NCBI GenBank assembly: GCA_965217175.1 | Contig: OZ244251.1 | Coordinates: 496,001 to 560,000 of the forward strand | Length of the DNA: 64,000 nucleotides | From: Bin87 sp965217175 | GTDB taxonomy: Bacteria; Chloroflexota; Dehalococcoidia; Lucifugimonadales; UBA3495 | Reading direction: 5' to 3' | In this document: in pieces, positions 1 through 9,940 of the stretch | Position numbering within the stretch: position 1 is the stretch's first letter | Layout: each line of letters starts with the position of its first letter | Made by a program: the position numbers and the translations under genes | Notes under the pieces: model-generated | The model's input: only the letters and a program-made list of their open reading frames with translations | What the model was told of the DNA's origin: nothing | The model's database searches: none

Positions 1-188
1 ATACGTCTGGGTGGTCATGGTCAATCTCCGGGTGTCCTCTCAGGTTACCAAGTGGGGCGTGCTGACGGCAAGGAGAGCCCCTTGGCGAGCGGGGTCATTC
101 GATTATCAACTCCCCGGTCGATGCAGAGCCGGCGTGATGGCAGAAAACCCTGCACCTCAGGAACACCGCTGGTAGCCGACAGACTGGG

Positions 189-208
189 ATTCCCGCTTTC
201 GCGGGAAT
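189..208. repeat. REP-like palindrome
   Basis: An 8-bp perfect inverted repeat, ATTCCCGC-TTTC-GCGGGAAT, lies in the 289 bases before the first gene. Palindromes of this kind are common dispersed intergenic repeats in bacteria. Nothing else recognisable is seen in positions 1-289. Confidence 0.6.
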
Positions 209-289
209 GACTGGCCGGGGTTTGGGAATGACGGGCATGGGTTGGTGATAATCGAATGGCCCAGGGTTGTATAGACGCCGGTACAGACA

Positions 290-1009
290 TCAGTCGGGGT
301 TTCGGATAAAACGACCGGTCAGTTCGCCCTCTTCGCGGTCCCTGGGGAGGCGAGCCATCACTACCGAGTCTGGCAACACGATTCCTCCGGAGAACACCAG
401 CCGCATGGCGTCCTCCACCGAGAGGTCGGTTTCCACCAGATCATCTTCAACGACGAAGGCGAGGTTTCCGGACGTAGGATTGGGAACAGTAGGGATGTAA
501 ACGATGGCGAGGGCCTGGCCGGTGGCCTCGGCATAGGCGCGGCCGGTGACGAAGCCCATCGCCACCATGCCGTCGCGGGGCCACTCGATGAATACTACGC
601 GGGTGAAGCTGTACTGGGAAGTGAGGGAGACAGTGGCCTGTTGGGTTACGCTGTAAACAGTCTTCACTACCGGTATCTTGTTCAGCACGACATGAATCAG
701 ATCCATCCCCTTTCGGCCAGGGCGCGTGGCAATTGCCAATCCCGCCAGATAAAGGACGACGATGCAGGCGATGAGTCCGACGCCGGTGAAGTCCCAGGGT
801 CTGCCGGCGACCAAGCCCGAGGCTCTGACTAACCGGTCGGTGTACCCGACGATGAACGTGATGGCGATGACGGTAACCAACAGCGGCACTAATTCCATCA
901 GGCCGCCGAGGGTTTTGGCCTGGATATGGGATTCGATCCGATTTGCAAAGGCAAATCTGTGGCGAGGCTCGTCAGCTATTTTAGGTGGTTGGTTGTTGCT
1001 GCTGGCCAC
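290..1009 (-). CDS. DUF502 family membrane protein
   Basis: A 239-residue protein of the DUF502 family, integral membrane proteins of unknown role. Two hydrophobic segments lie near residues 38-58 and 78-96, followed by the family's conserved soluble half, including NKIPVVKTVYS and a glycine-rich IEWPRDGMVAMGFVTG stretch. The start is GTG at 1009, supported by GGGAGGT six bases upstream. The 3' end of a possible small gene (981-1301) overlaps this start, so the two may be translationally coupled. The family assignment is from the sequence pattern; no specific function can be inferred. Confidence 0.85.
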   Translation of the reverse strand: MASSNNQPPKIADEPRHRFAFANRIESHIQAKTLGGLMELVPLLVTVIAITFIVGYTDRLVRASGLVAGRPWDFTGVGLIACIVVLYLAGLAIATRPGRKGMDLIHVVLNKIPVVKTVYSVTQQATVSLTSQYSFTRVVFIEWPRDGMVAMGFVTGRAYAEATGQALAIVYIPTVPNPTSGNLAFVVEDDLVETDLSVEDAMRLVFSGGIVLPDSVVMARLPRDREEGELTGRFIRNPD

Positions 1010-1301
1010 CGTAGTACCTCCCTGTTGCCACTGAGAATCGGAGCGCTGGATTCATTCGCCCTGCAGCGACGGTTTTCGTTTTAGCGTCTAGCTCTCGTCT
1101 GGTGGCTTGTCCGTGGTTGGGCGGCGGTGGTGCCGGCGGTGGTTCCATTGGCGTCTCGGCGCTGGGAGGTGCTGCTGGCCGGTTGACCAGTAGGTCGTTG
1201 GTCTGAGCTGGATCCGTCATTGGTGTCTCTGCTGACTCCGGCGGCGTTGGGCGTATTGAAGGCGCGCCGTGACGGTCTGCTCTCCGAAATGGGTTTGCCA
1301 T
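981..1301 (-). CDS. possible small Pro-rich protein
   Basis: A 106-codon frame between the restriction-modification gene and the DUF502 gene, on the same strand, overlapping the DUF502 start by about 29 bases. An AAGG motif precedes its ATG by seven bases. The product is low-complexity (Pro/Ala-rich middle, Gln-rich tail) and I recognise no family. Another open frame covers much of the same DNA, so coding status is uncertain. The support is mainly position and ribosome-binding site. Confidence 0.3.
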   Translation of the reverse strand: MANPFRRADRHGAPSIRPTPPESAETPMTDPAQTNDLLVNRPAAPPSAETPMEPPPAPPPPNHGQATRRELDAKTKTVAAGRMNPALRFSVATGRYYGGQQQQPTT

Positions 1302-1351
1302 GGTTCATCCTTCCATCTGCCGCTTGGCAAGTGCTGCTTGTGCTGGGTCGC

Positions 1352-4300
1352 TCAGCAGATTGGCCACGCGGCCTCGATGTCTTGGGCGGTTGCGCTGTTA
1401 GGCTGCCACTCGTGGCGCAGCAGTTTACGTGCCTCGCGGGACTGGGTGTCGCCGGCGGGCTTGGTCAGGATGTCGCTGTTGGCGATGATGGCCACGCACT
1501 CTTGCTCGGCGGCTTTGCCTAGTTCGCTCAGACGGACGTGTAGTGAGTCACTGGCGTCGTAGCACGGGATAGGCAGCTTCCAGGCGTGCTTGTGGAAGTC
1601 CCTTGCGCCGTAGAGCCCTTTGGTCATGAACTCCACCACCGCATTGGTGAGTCCTTTGCTATTCAGCACCGCTATCAGGTAGCAGGCTTCGTCTACTGAC
1701 TGGCAGATCGTCTGGTACATCTTGTGGTCCAAGATGGCTTGTTTATCCTTGATGATTGCTGCCGTTGGCTGACCTTGGGTCGTGTAAGCGACGCGAACCG
1801 TTCCGTCTCCGGCGATTGCGGCTCGTAGGTACCCCAGCTGGCTGGTCAGCTTGTTGAGGTGGTTGAGGTTGCTGTACAGGTCTTTGATGGCCTGGTTTTT
1901 GTGGGCCTCGCGGTACAATTCGGCGGCGTTGTTCCAGCGTCGTTGCATCGTGGGGTGCAATTCTGCCACTTCCAGCTGGCAGGCGTCGTGTTTGTCGTCT
2001 TCGCAATCGTCGTGAATCAGCGGCATGGTCATGGTGATGCGATGTACCGGCAGAGCTGCCTTCTGCGGGTCCAGTGCGACGTAGGGGGCGATGCACTCTC
2101 CCAAGTACACGTCAAAGAGGTGGTCGTTGCTCACCACGCCTTCCAGCTGGTTCAGCTGCCCATCGTAGTTAATCTTGTCCTGTCCACCCAAGCGTGGTTT
2201 GACGTTGGTGGTGTTGGCTGCCGGGAGCAACGCCGTGTGAGGCACTGTTTCGACGAAGAATAGCCGGCGGTCGGTTATGGTGGGTCCTTGGCTGGACAGT
2301 TTGGCGTAGGGTGACTTGAACTTGCCGTCGTCGTGGTGGAGCGCTTCGCTCTTCCGACTTACGCCGGCGTAGTCTTTCTGCCAGTCGCCACGCCACACCT
2401 GCACGGTTGCCGGCGCCAGTGCGGCGCCCTGACCTACGCCGATGTACTGTGCAAACACCACGCTGGCCGGCATCGGGAAGAAATCGGGTACTACGTTGTC
2501 CAGGTCCCACGGTTCGTGAACCCGAAGGTTTAGCCCGATGCTGGGCGCGTTGCGCCCGCCTTTGCGCTTGTAGTTGCCACCTCTCCACTTCAGGTGCTGA
2601 CCGGCACGCAGGGCGCTGTGGGGCATCACCATGCCGATCTGAGTGCCTGGCCGGGCGTATAGTTCGGCGCAGCGCGTGTAGAACAACGTGGCGATGTCTT
2701 GGTGTGGAGCCAGTTTTCCGCCAGCCCAAATCTGGTAGCGTTGCTCGCTCATTTCCCGGAGTTCAGTCCGAATGATGTCGGCACTCTGGTTGTATGTCAG
2801 CCAGGGCGGGTTGCCGATAATCCGGTCTACCTTCTCCTCAGCGATCACTGCTGGACGGATCATGTTGCGAATGTAGTACGCCCACACGTGGTTGCGGTCG
2901 GCGGCGTGCAGCTCCGCCATAAGAGCGGCGACGGCTTTCATGCTTTGACGGCATTCGTTGCTCATCTGGTAGTTGTCGGCGACGTGCTCTGCGTTTCGAC
3001 CTTCGTCGATGGCGGTCGCCATTTCGGAGATCAGCCGGTCGATGTCGCCCTGCCGTCGGGCCAGCTCCCTGGGGATGCTGAACATGATCGGTGCCGTATG
3101 GTCGGGCAGAGTTTCATGGGTTTCCAGCTCAATGGATTGGCTGGCGGAAAGAGTGCCAGTGTCGTAGCGCAGCTGCATGGAGTCGCCCAGATAGATGGGA
3201 GCGCTCACGGCGCCGGTGCTGGTGCCCTCGGTGCGGGCGGCGCGTATGGTGTCGGCGGCGGCCATCACCCAGGTGGCCTTCGCCAGCTGGACAGCCACTG
3301 GGTGGATGTCGATTCCGACTACGTTCTCCTGTAACTTCTTCAGGGTATCAGTCCGCGACAGACCGCCTGAGTGGTTGAGAATTCGCTCAACGGCCGTTTC
3401 GATGAACGTCCCACTTCCGCAGGATGGATCCAGCACTCGCTGGATCAGGGGAGCGTCAACTACGGTTTCAGTGATTTCCTTCGCCAACCAACGGGGTGTG
3501 TAGTATTCACCGAGGCGCTTTCGTTCTTCCTGTGTAATCACGTTCTGGTAAAGCGTGGGCGCCACCTCGGTCGCGTTCTGCGTCCAGTCAAACCATTCCA
3601 CGACGCGTGCGATTTCGCGGAGGTACGTGCTTTCCCCCACCTCAGTGGGCCAGGTGAACAGGTCGGCGTCGATGACACCGTGCAGGTCGGACTGTTCGGC
3701 CAGGATGTGTCCCTTGAGCAGGGCGTCCGGCCTTTCGGAGGCGTAGTGGGCCACGTCTCCCAGCAGTCGTTGCTGCATGATGATGGCGATCAGGCTGGTG
3801 ATGTAGGTGTGCCTGATGAACAGCCAGTCGCTTTCATCGCCGGCCGTGGCAGCGTCCTTGCCCGACGCCACCTGCAGTAGGTCCTGCCAGAGCCGTCGTT
3901 TCACTGCCACTGTTGGATTGTCACGGTGTTCTTCGTAGGCTTCCTTCAGCAGCAGGTTGCCGGCCAGGAATGTGTCGGAGTTGCTCCCGAAGTACCTTTC
4001 AAGGTTCTCTGCCGTTGGGCTGATGTTTTCGGCTGGGGCCGAGATGATTCCATGCAGGTACTCACGCAGGCGGGGTGCCTGTTCAGCGCGGTCGAAGATG
4101 CTCCGTATTTCGTTCTTCTGCAGGGGTATATCTTCCTCGCCGACCCGGCGCAGGAAGTAATGGACGCCGTCGGTCAGGATGCCGTTACGAACTCCACTGC
4201 CGGCCTTCAGCAAGTTCTTGAGGTACCCGTCCAGCTGGGCTACGTATTCTGGGTCAGGCGCTCCACCACGCAGGATGTTCGTTTTGAACTCGATGCACGT

Positions 4301-4501
4301 GTTGTGGACGTAGAGGTCCATCCGACCAGGGTTGCCGACTCCCGGTGGCCTTTCGGTCGTCATCTCTGACACAGCAGCGACTCCGGCGGTTTCCATGAAA
4401 CGCTGGAACGCGGTCCTGATGTCGTTCTCGGATGCGCTGCTCTTGTGGCGCTCTACGACGAGGCTGAACGCTTCCTGCTCTTTGCTGGTGGTCATCGTCA
4501 T
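1352..4501 (-). CDS. Type IIG-like restriction-modification enzyme
   Basis: A roughly 1050-residue single-chain enzyme. Near residues 58-75 is a nuclease-like PD-(D/E)xK signature, with GRMDLYV followed by CIEFK. The methyltransferase core follows: motif X-like LGEYYTPRWLAKE near 333, AdoMet motif I DPSCGSGTF near 357, and catalytic motif IV NPPW near 565, as in gamma-class N6-adenine methyltransferases. The C-terminal 400 residues are probably the target-recognition region. This order (nuclease, helical linker, methylase, recognition) is that of Type IIG/IIL enzymes, which cut and modify with one polypeptide. A longer frame starts at 4546, but AGAGGA sits just before ATG 4501, six bases upstream of ATG 4495, so the true start is 4501 or 4495. 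No separate specificity or helicase subunit is adjacent. Confidence 0.85.
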   Translation of the reverse strand: MTMTTSKEQEAFSLVVERHKSSASENDIRTAFQRFMETAGVAAVSEMTTERPPGVGNPGRMDLYVHNTCIEFKTNILRGGAPDPEYVAQLDGYLKNLLKAGSGVRNGILTDGVHYFLRRVGEEDIPLQKNEIRSIFDRAEQAPRLREYLHGIISAPAENISPTAENLERYFGSNSDTFLAGNLLLKEAYEEHRDNPTVAVKRRLWQDLLQVASGKDAATAGDESDWLFIRHTYITSLIAIIMQQRLLGDVAHYASERPDALLKGHILAEQSDLHGVIDADLFTWPTEVGESTYLREIARVVEWFDWTQNATEVAPTLYQNVITQEERKRLGEYYTPRWLAKEITETVVDAPLIQRVLDPSCGSGTFIETAVERILNHSGGLSRTDTLKKLQENVVGIDIHPVAVQLAKATWVMAAADTIRAARTEGTSTGAVSAPIYLGDSMQLRYDTGTLSASQSIELETHETLPDHTAPIMFSIPRELARRQGDIDRLISEMATAIDEGRNAEHVADNYQMSNECRQSMKAVAALMAELHAADRNHVWAYYIRNMIRPAVIAEEKVDRIIGNPPWLTYNQSADIIRTELREMSEQRYQIWAGGKLAPHQDIATLFYTRCAELYARPGTQIGMVMPHSALRAGQHLKWRGGNYKRKGGRNAPSIGLNLRVHEPWDLDNVVPDFFPMPASVVFAQYIGVGQGAALAPATVQVWRGDWQKDYAGVSRKSEALHHDDGKFKSPYAKLSSQGPTITDRRLFFVETVPHTALLPAANTTNVKPRLGGQDKINYDGQLNQLEGVVSNDHLFDVYLGECIAPYVALDPQKAALPVHRITMTMPLIHDDCEDDKHDACQLEVAELHPTMQRRWNNAAELYREAHKNQAIKDLYSNLNHLNKLTSQLGYLRAAIAGDGTVRVAYTTQGQPTAAIIKDKQAILDHKMYQTICQSVDEACYLIAVLNSKGLTNAVVEFMTKGLYGARDFHKHAWKLPIPCYDASDSLHVRLSELGKAAEQECVAIIANSDILTKPAGDTQSREARKLLRHEWQPNSATAQDIEAAWPIC

Positions 4502-4567
4502 TCCTCTTGCACGTGCACGGTCAATATAACGCACCGGTGCCAGCAACGTACTGGTGAATGGTTGAGG

Positions 4568-4930
4568 CTACGGCCGTTGGGCCAGTAGCAAACTTCTAGG
4601 GAATGGCCGAAATTCTTGCGCTGGGGCCACGCAGGGGCCCTTACCGGGTCCGTAAGTTTCCTGCCTTTGGGTTGGAAAAGGGCGGCACAGCGCCTCTGGT
4701 GCAGCGTCATGTGGTTGCTGGCCAGCAATCGTGTACGTGGGGAGTTCTGGTGAACTCGTGAGGCGAGGCTGTGGCGGTGGCGGCAGTTTCCGCAACTCTT
4801 CCTCATCGGCGATGCCCGCCTCAGGAGTATGGTGCAGCGGAGTTGTCGGGTGTCCGCAGTCCAGTAGGCTGGCGTAGGAAACGGCCTCGGGCGGAGTCGT
4901 GTAGCCGTGTAGCAAAGGTCGCTCCGCCAT
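4568..4930 (-). CDS. possible protein coupled to surface-protein gene
   Basis: A 120-codon frame whose ATG directly follows the TAG of the Pro/Thr-rich gene (TAG then ATG), an arrangement compatible with translational coupling. The product is Pro-rich with no recognised domain. Part of its DNA (about 4700-4785) resembles 8620-8700, so it may overlie a dispersed repeat and not be a real gene. Confidence 0.3.
   Translation of the reverse strand: MAERPLLHGYTTPPEAVSYASLLDCGHPTTPLHHTPEAGIADEEELRKLPPPPQPRLTSSPELPTYTIAGQQPHDAAPEALCRPFPTQRQETYGPGKGPCVAPAQEFRPFPRSLLLAQRP
4700..4785. repeat. dispersed repeat, copy 1 (with 8620-8700)
   Basis: The block around GGTTGCTGGCCAGCAA, through GTACGTGGGGAGTTC and GAACTCGTG, is closely matched at 8620-8700, with most positions identical by eye. 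A weaker match occurs near 17150-17230. Each copy lies just to the left of an unrelated or duplicated gene. The nature of the repeat is unknown. Confidence 0.45.
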
Positions 4931-6478
4931 CTACTGTCTGCGCAGGAGCAGGTATGCGAACACTGCAGCGGCTGCGGCCATGGTGGCGGCCAATGCCACC
5001 AACAGAGTCAGTCTGTTTCTGGGCAGTGTTCTGATGTAGTTTATTGCGTTCCGGGTGGCGGGGATTATGGCTTCCAGCTGGGGCGGCACCCAGTCCTGTG
5101 GCCTGAGCAGGATGTGGCTATCTTCTCTTTTCCCCGTTGTTGGGTTGGATTGTTGGGCAGGTAGCGCCTTCGTGTGCAGAACGCTGGCTGGACTTTCGAT
5201 TGTCGGAGTTGGTTCCGGCGTGGGCGTGGGCGTTGGCGTTGGGGTCGGTGAGACGGTTGGTGTTGCTGTGGGCGTGGGGCTGGGAACTTGAGTCGGGTTC
5301 ACTATGAGCGTCGGTGTCGCGCGGGTTGATTCGTCACCGGACTGTTGCGTGCCAGTATTCGGCGCGTCCGTCGCGTCCGGTCCACGGGTGGATTCCACTA
5401 TGGGACTCTCTGTCGGTGCTGCGGCCGTGGGCGGGACTGCCGTCGGTGGGACTGCCGTCGGTGGGACTGCGGTGGGCGGGACTGCTGTTGGTGGGACTGC
5501 GGTGGGCGCATCCGTCGGCTTTGGCGGGTCAGTCGGCGAAGGAGTGCTGTCCTCGGTGCTCCCGCCTCCCCCGCCGCCGGGCGTTTTAGTCGCACGTCTG
5601 GTGGGCTGTGGGGTGGCGGTCGGCTGCGGCGTGGCGGTTGCCCTGGGGGTAGCCGTGGCCGTGGCGGTCGGGTACGGGGTAGCCGTTGGAGTCGCCGTCG
5701 GCCGCGGGGTGGCCGTAGGCGTTGGCGGCGGCTGGGTAGCCGTGGCTGTCGGCCTGGGTGTGGATGTAGCCGTCGGCGTAGGCGTGGCCGTGGCGGTCGG
5801 CTTGGGAGTCGGCGTAGGCGTAGGCGTTGCCGTCGGAGTCGGGGTAGGCGTAGGCGTCGGCGTCGGGGTAGCCGTGGCCGTCGGGGTAGGCGTAGGCGTA
5901 GGCGTCGGGGTAGCCGTGGCTGTCGGCCTGGGTGTGGATGTAGCCGTGGGCTTGGCCGTCGGAGTCGGGGTAGGCGTCCGCGTAGGCGTAGCCGTCGGCA
6001 CGGGCGTTGCCGTCGCTACATGGGTCGGTGGTGGCTCTTGGTTTCCTGGTGAACATGAGAGTACTTCATGTCCATCTTCTCGGTGTTTATTGACGTGCTG
6101 GGAAGTGCATCCGTTGGGGCCTTGATAGTCTTCTTCGTCAATAGCGTCGTGTCGGTGTGGTTCTGTAACGCTTTTTGTCCAAAGCCTTTTACGTGGCACA
6201 GGATCTACATCGTCGATGATTTCTTTCGTGATGCAGGCAGTGGTGCCCCAGAAGTTGGTGTTGTTGTCGTGGCTGTGTCCAACCCACTTATCCACAGAAC
6301 ATCGTTGCTGTGCCCCCGCAAGGGATGGCACGATTACGGTTGCCGCGACGGCGAGCAAAACTGTGCCGATGGCTGCAACCAGCGTTGCTTTGCGGAAGGG
6401 CTGGTTGCTGATCGTAATCGCCACATTGTGGAGGACGGCTGCGACCAAAGCCGCTTGTTTCATGATTTGCCTTACCAT
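4931..6478 (-). CDS. Pro/Thr-rich stalked surface protein
   Basis: A 515-residue protein. A signal-type hydrophobic segment lies near residues 28-56, with a likely cleavage after AGA. Next comes a small N-terminal domain rich in His/Cys (about 57-150), then some 270 residues of TPTPTP and AVPPT repeats that would form an extended, probably O-glycosylatable stalk. A C-terminal membrane helix (about 488-512) ends in RRQ. No LPxTG sorting signal is seen, so anchoring is by the C-terminal helix. The gene is divergent from the sensor kinase at 6574, sharing a 95-base upstream region. It ends in TAG, followed directly by an ATG. The function of the head domain is unknown. Confidence 0.8.
   Translation of the reverse strand: MVRQIMKQAALVAAVLHNVAITISNQPFRKATLVAAIGTVLLAVAATVIVPSLAGAQQRCSVDKWVGHSHDNNTNFWGTTACITKEIIDDVDPVPRKRLWTKSVTEPHRHDAIDEEDYQGPNGCTSQHVNKHREDGHEVLSCSPGNQEPPPTHVATATPVPTATPTRTPTPTPTAKPTATSTPRPTATATPTPTPTPTPTATATPTPTPTPTPTPTATPTPTPTPKPTATATPTPTATSTPRPTATATQPPPTPTATPRPTATPTATPYPTATATATPRATATPQPTATPQPTRRATKTPGGGGGGSTEDSTPSPTDPPKPTDAPTAVPPTAVPPTAVPPTAVPPTAVPPTAAAPTESPIVESTRGPDATDAPNTGTQQSGDESTRATPTLIVNPTQVPSPTPTATPTVSPTPTPTPTPTPEPTPTIESPASVLHTKALPAQQSNPTTGKREDSHILLRPQDWVPPQLEAIIPATRNAINYIRTLPRNRLTLLVALAATMAAAAAVFAYLLLRRQ
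5430..5510. repeat. 15-bp tandem repeats in coding sequence
   Basis: About five 15-bp units of the form GTGGGACTGCCGTCG encode AVPPT repeats in the surface-protein stalk. Copy number is likely to vary by slippage. Confidence 0.8.
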
Positions 6479-6573
6479 CCGGTGCGCGTTCCTGCTGGCT
6501 TAGCGGTCTGTTCGCGCCGTGGCCTTGGTGGCCAATGACTGGCTGGCTGTTCGATGAAATTTTGGTTGATCTG

Positions 6574-8502
6574 ATGTTCAGAAGGATTGGCACAAAGCTG
6601 TACGCTGCCCTGGGGTTGGCCGTTTTGTTGACGCTCCTTTCGAGCGGCGTGGGAGTCTATTACTTTTAGGTCAGTGGTGACCTGAATCATGGTTTGTCAC
6701 GTGAGGCTTTCCCCGCTCTTGAGGATGCTTGGCGGGCATCTGATGCGGCTGCCCGCATTACGGCCTTTGGCGAGCGTGAGCTTTCGCGCGTCGCAGAGGG
6801 ACGTGCTCCTGCTGCTGACGGGTTGTCTACGGTGTCGGCAGGGGCTGACGTCCTGGTGGAGGAGCTCAGAACAGCATTGGCCCGCCCGGGCGTCCTGACC
6901 GGCCTGTCGGATTCTGCTGACCGGGTCCTGCAGTCGGCTTGGACGGCAGTCGACGTCTTGTCGGGTCTGGATGAGGTCGGCCCAGTCATGCGCGGTCTCC
7001 GTCTCCGTTCTGACGAGCTTCGCCACGCTCTGGGCTCAGGGGCATTCTCTTCCTCCGACTACGGTGTGGCTCGGGTGCTGCACTCGGCCCTGTCTGCTTC
7101 GACCATCGAGGCGTTGGACCGTGAGTGGGAAAATTATGCCGCGATTGCTGAAGTGGACGGCCCCTCTGACGGAACACGTGCGTTGGCGGAGGGAGACGAA
7201 GGCGTTTTTGCGGAGCGGCAATCGTGGTTGGCGACGCGTGAACTGTTGGCTGGCTTGTCGGCTGATTTCAAAGATAGTGCGGCCCTCATGCGTTCCCGGG
7301 CGGGCGAATTGCTCGATGCTGTGTCTGCGCGTTTTTCTGTTGCACTGGCGCGTTCGCTGGCCAACTTTGACCGTGGCCGTTTGCTTCTGTTCGTGATCTC
7401 GGCCGTCAGCGTGGTGCTCGCCACCTTGGTGGCCTGGCTCTGGGTCGGCAACATGGTGGTGCGGCGCCTTTCACGTTTGTTGGATCGGATCCGTGCCACG
7501 GCGGCTGGAGACCTCGATACTCCGGTGCCCGAGGTCGGCTCAGACGAGATTGGTGAGTTGGCGAGTGCCGTGGAGGTCTTCCGTCGGCAGGCGCTTGAGG
7601 TTCAGCGTCTGAACTTGGTGGAGCAGCTCTACGGCGAGCTTCGTGAGGCCTTTGAGGAGCTGGAGCTGATGCAGGCTCGACTGGTGGCACAGGAGAAGCT
7701 GGCGGCGTTGGGTGAGATCGTGGCTGGGGTGGCCCATGAGATCAGCAACCCGCTCAGCTTCGTGAAGAACTTTGCGGAGGGCTCGGGCAGTCATTCCGTG
7801 GAGCTATTCGAGATGCTGGACGGTTACTGCGATCAGTTGGGCGAAGATGACCGTGCGCTGCTTGACGAAATCCGTGAGGAACTGGCGGACAGCTTGGGTC
7901 GTATTCAGGCCAACGGCACTCGTGCCCTGACGATCGTTCGGCGGATGCAGTCTCTGGGCGTGGTGGGTGGCGACCCTGTGCTGACTGCTCTGCACCCGGT
8001 CCTTGCCCGGGCGGTGCGTGTTGGTTGCGACACCTTTGCGTCAGAGTGGGGTGACTTTACGGTTGAACCGGAGTTTGATCTATCGGACAGCGTAGGTGAG
8101 GTTTCGATGGCGCCTGGTGACTTCAGCGAGGCGGTTGTCAACTTGGTGACCAACGCCTGTTACGCCATGCGGATGCGCCGTGAGTCCGGTGATCAACCTG
8201 GCTATGAGCCTAGACTCTTGGTTTCTTCCCATCTGCGTGGTCAGGAAGTCGCGGTGGTCGTGTCCGACAACGGGACCGGCATTGCAGAGGACGTACTGCC
8301 CAGCATATTCAACCCGTTTTTCACGACGCGTGCGGGCGCTCTGGGCGCCGGCCTGGGTTTGCCGCTTGCTGCCGACGTTGTACGTCGTCGCGGTGGTGAC
8401 CTGACGGTGGACACAACCTTTGGGTGTGGTTCAGCCTTCACGCTCACGGTTCCGTTGGCTGTTCCGTCCGGGCCGGCCGAGAAGTGGGAGGAGCGCTTTT
8501 GA
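6574..8502 (+). pseudogene. sensor histidine kinase split by in-frame TAG
   Basis: The ATG at 6574 opens a frame encoding a positively charged N-terminus and a first membrane helix (MFRRIGTKLYAALG...VGVYYF). A TAG at 6667-6669 then interrupts the same frame, which continues directly into VSGDLNHGLSREAFPALEDA. The rest is a standard membrane sensor kinase: an extracytoplasmic helical region, a second membrane helix (about 268-290), HAMP, an H-box AHEISNPL near 388, an N-box VNLVTNACYAM, a G1 box SDNGTGI, and a G2 region with GAGLGLPLA. Translation from the internal ATG at 6694 would give a 602-residue protein lacking the first membrane helix. No response regulator is adjacent. Either a nonsense mutation, amber readthrough or a shortened product is possible. 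Confidence 0.85.
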
Positions 8503-8619
8503 GCCGACGTGTCGGCCGTGCGGGCCTTCAGTATGGCCGACCCGTCATGACGCGTTAGCCGCAATTCAGGGCGGGGATTGAACCTCCGTCGTCTAGACGC
8601 AAGGCTTCACCGTGCTTGG

Positions 8620-8700
8620 GATGGCGCAGCATCATGCGGTTGCTGGCCGACAACGGTGTACGTGGGGAGTTCGGACGAACTCGTGGGGTGAGCCTGTTAC
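8620..8700. repeat. dispersed repeat, copy 2 (with 4700-4785)
   Basis: This matches the block at 4700-4785, sharing GGTTGCTGGCC, GTGTACGTGGGGAGTTC and GAACTCGTG. It lies directly left of the duplicated 348-codon gene unit. Confidence 0.45.
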
Positions 8701-8817
8701 TGCTGCGGCATCTCACCGCCTTGCGGCTCTGCACGCGGGCCTGCCGTCGTCGTTGCCGGCCATTACTGCGTAGTCGCCCACGCGGGCGTCGCCCTACCCT
8801 CGGCCAGCTCCGTTGAT

Positions 8818-9862
8818 TCAGGCCTGCTTTTTGCTACTTCGTTTGGGCGGATGGTGTCCGCCGGGCGGTACTCCCAACGTCGCCAAGGCGCTTTCGATGG
8901 TTTCGTTGGTGAACCCTGCTTCCGGCAACCCTTGGACGCAGTGGGCCTTTTCCTCTGCGGAAGGTTCCGGTATCCGGTAATCGGCTCCAATGATGTAGTA
9001 GGTTTGGGGTCGTGGCCTAGGTGTTCGAGCACGTTGCGGGTCACGGCGGGTGAGAATTCTTCATCGCGCAGACGGCGGGACAGGAACCTGGCGTCGTTGC
9101 CGGTGAGCCATCTGGGCCTGATCCCGCATCGCTGCAGCAGGAGTCTTCCTACGTCTGCGTTGGGGTGTAGCTTCAGGATCACGGTGCGCTTCGCGTCGTC
9201 GTCCAGTTCTCCTACTTCCATTTCGGAGTGGAGTCTTCTGCCCGCATCGTAGTCGAAGGAGTGCAGGCCAGCCTCTGCCATGAGCACCATGTTGTAGGCG
9301 CGGTCACGGGCGGAACCGCTGGGACAGCCAAGCAGACGGTAAAAGACTTCTGTACATTACCGTATGGCGCGTTCTGCCGGGTAATGGGCGGGGAAGGCTC
9401 CATCGAACGGCCGGTGCATGAGTTCTCCGTTTAGGTCTACCCAGGATACCCTGGCTGGCTCTCCGTGAGTATCCGTGATATGAGGCCGTTCGGGGCTGGG
9501 CCGCTCGCGTTGTCGAGGGTGGTTTGCAGCCTATTTTTGGTCTGCAGGTCAGAGAAGACCGACGCCCTTTGGATGTTCCTGAGTTCGGTGCCGGCGTCGA
9601 ACATCTGTAGCAGCCATTCTGTCACGGCCTGTGCCTGGCTTCCCTGGGAGCCGGGCATTTGGCGCCTTTGGGATTCTTCCAGTAGTAGGTTCTGGTGATG
9701 CTTGGTCCAGCCGGACTTGGTTTTGATGGCTTGCTGGTCGAAACCTCGCCGGCGTAGGTCGCAGTACTGCTCGAGCATCTTGGTGAGTTCCGTTTCCTGA
9801 ATGTCGAGCTTAGGCTTCGATTTTCGTTTGCTGTTGGCCGGCTGTGGATCTCGCGGCGGCAT
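8818..9862 (-). pseudogene. dead copy of the 348-codon gene
   Basis: The N-terminal third (MPPRDPQPAN...) is in one frame. A 1-bp deletion (CATATCAC in place of CATCATCAC in the intact copy) shifts the frame after NGLI. The next segment contains CAA changed to TAA (IR*CTEV where the other copy has IRQCTEV). A second indel near LEHLGHDPK moves the reading to the frame that ends YYIIGADYRIPEPS...SSKKQA. Aligned piecewise, the whole length matches the gene at 17402-18448. The protein has no family that I recognise. It is non-functional unless corrected by sequencing. Confidence 0.8.
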
Positions 9863-9940
9863 GTTGTTGTCGCTCCTTGGTTTCGCACTAATTTACTTGG
9901 GATGATCTGCTGCAGCACGTCTGTCGGTGCGCTGATTTCC

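Noticed and set aside
5430..6000. Regularly spaced short repeats resembling an array
   Set aside because: Not CRISPR: units of 6-15 bp without unique spacers, explained by Pro/Thr-rich coding repeats.
5304..6125. Long plus-strand frames rich in VGVGV or RRRR opposite the Pro/Thr-rich gene
   Set aside because: They are antisense readings of the TPTP repeat; composition is unnatural and no start signals are present.
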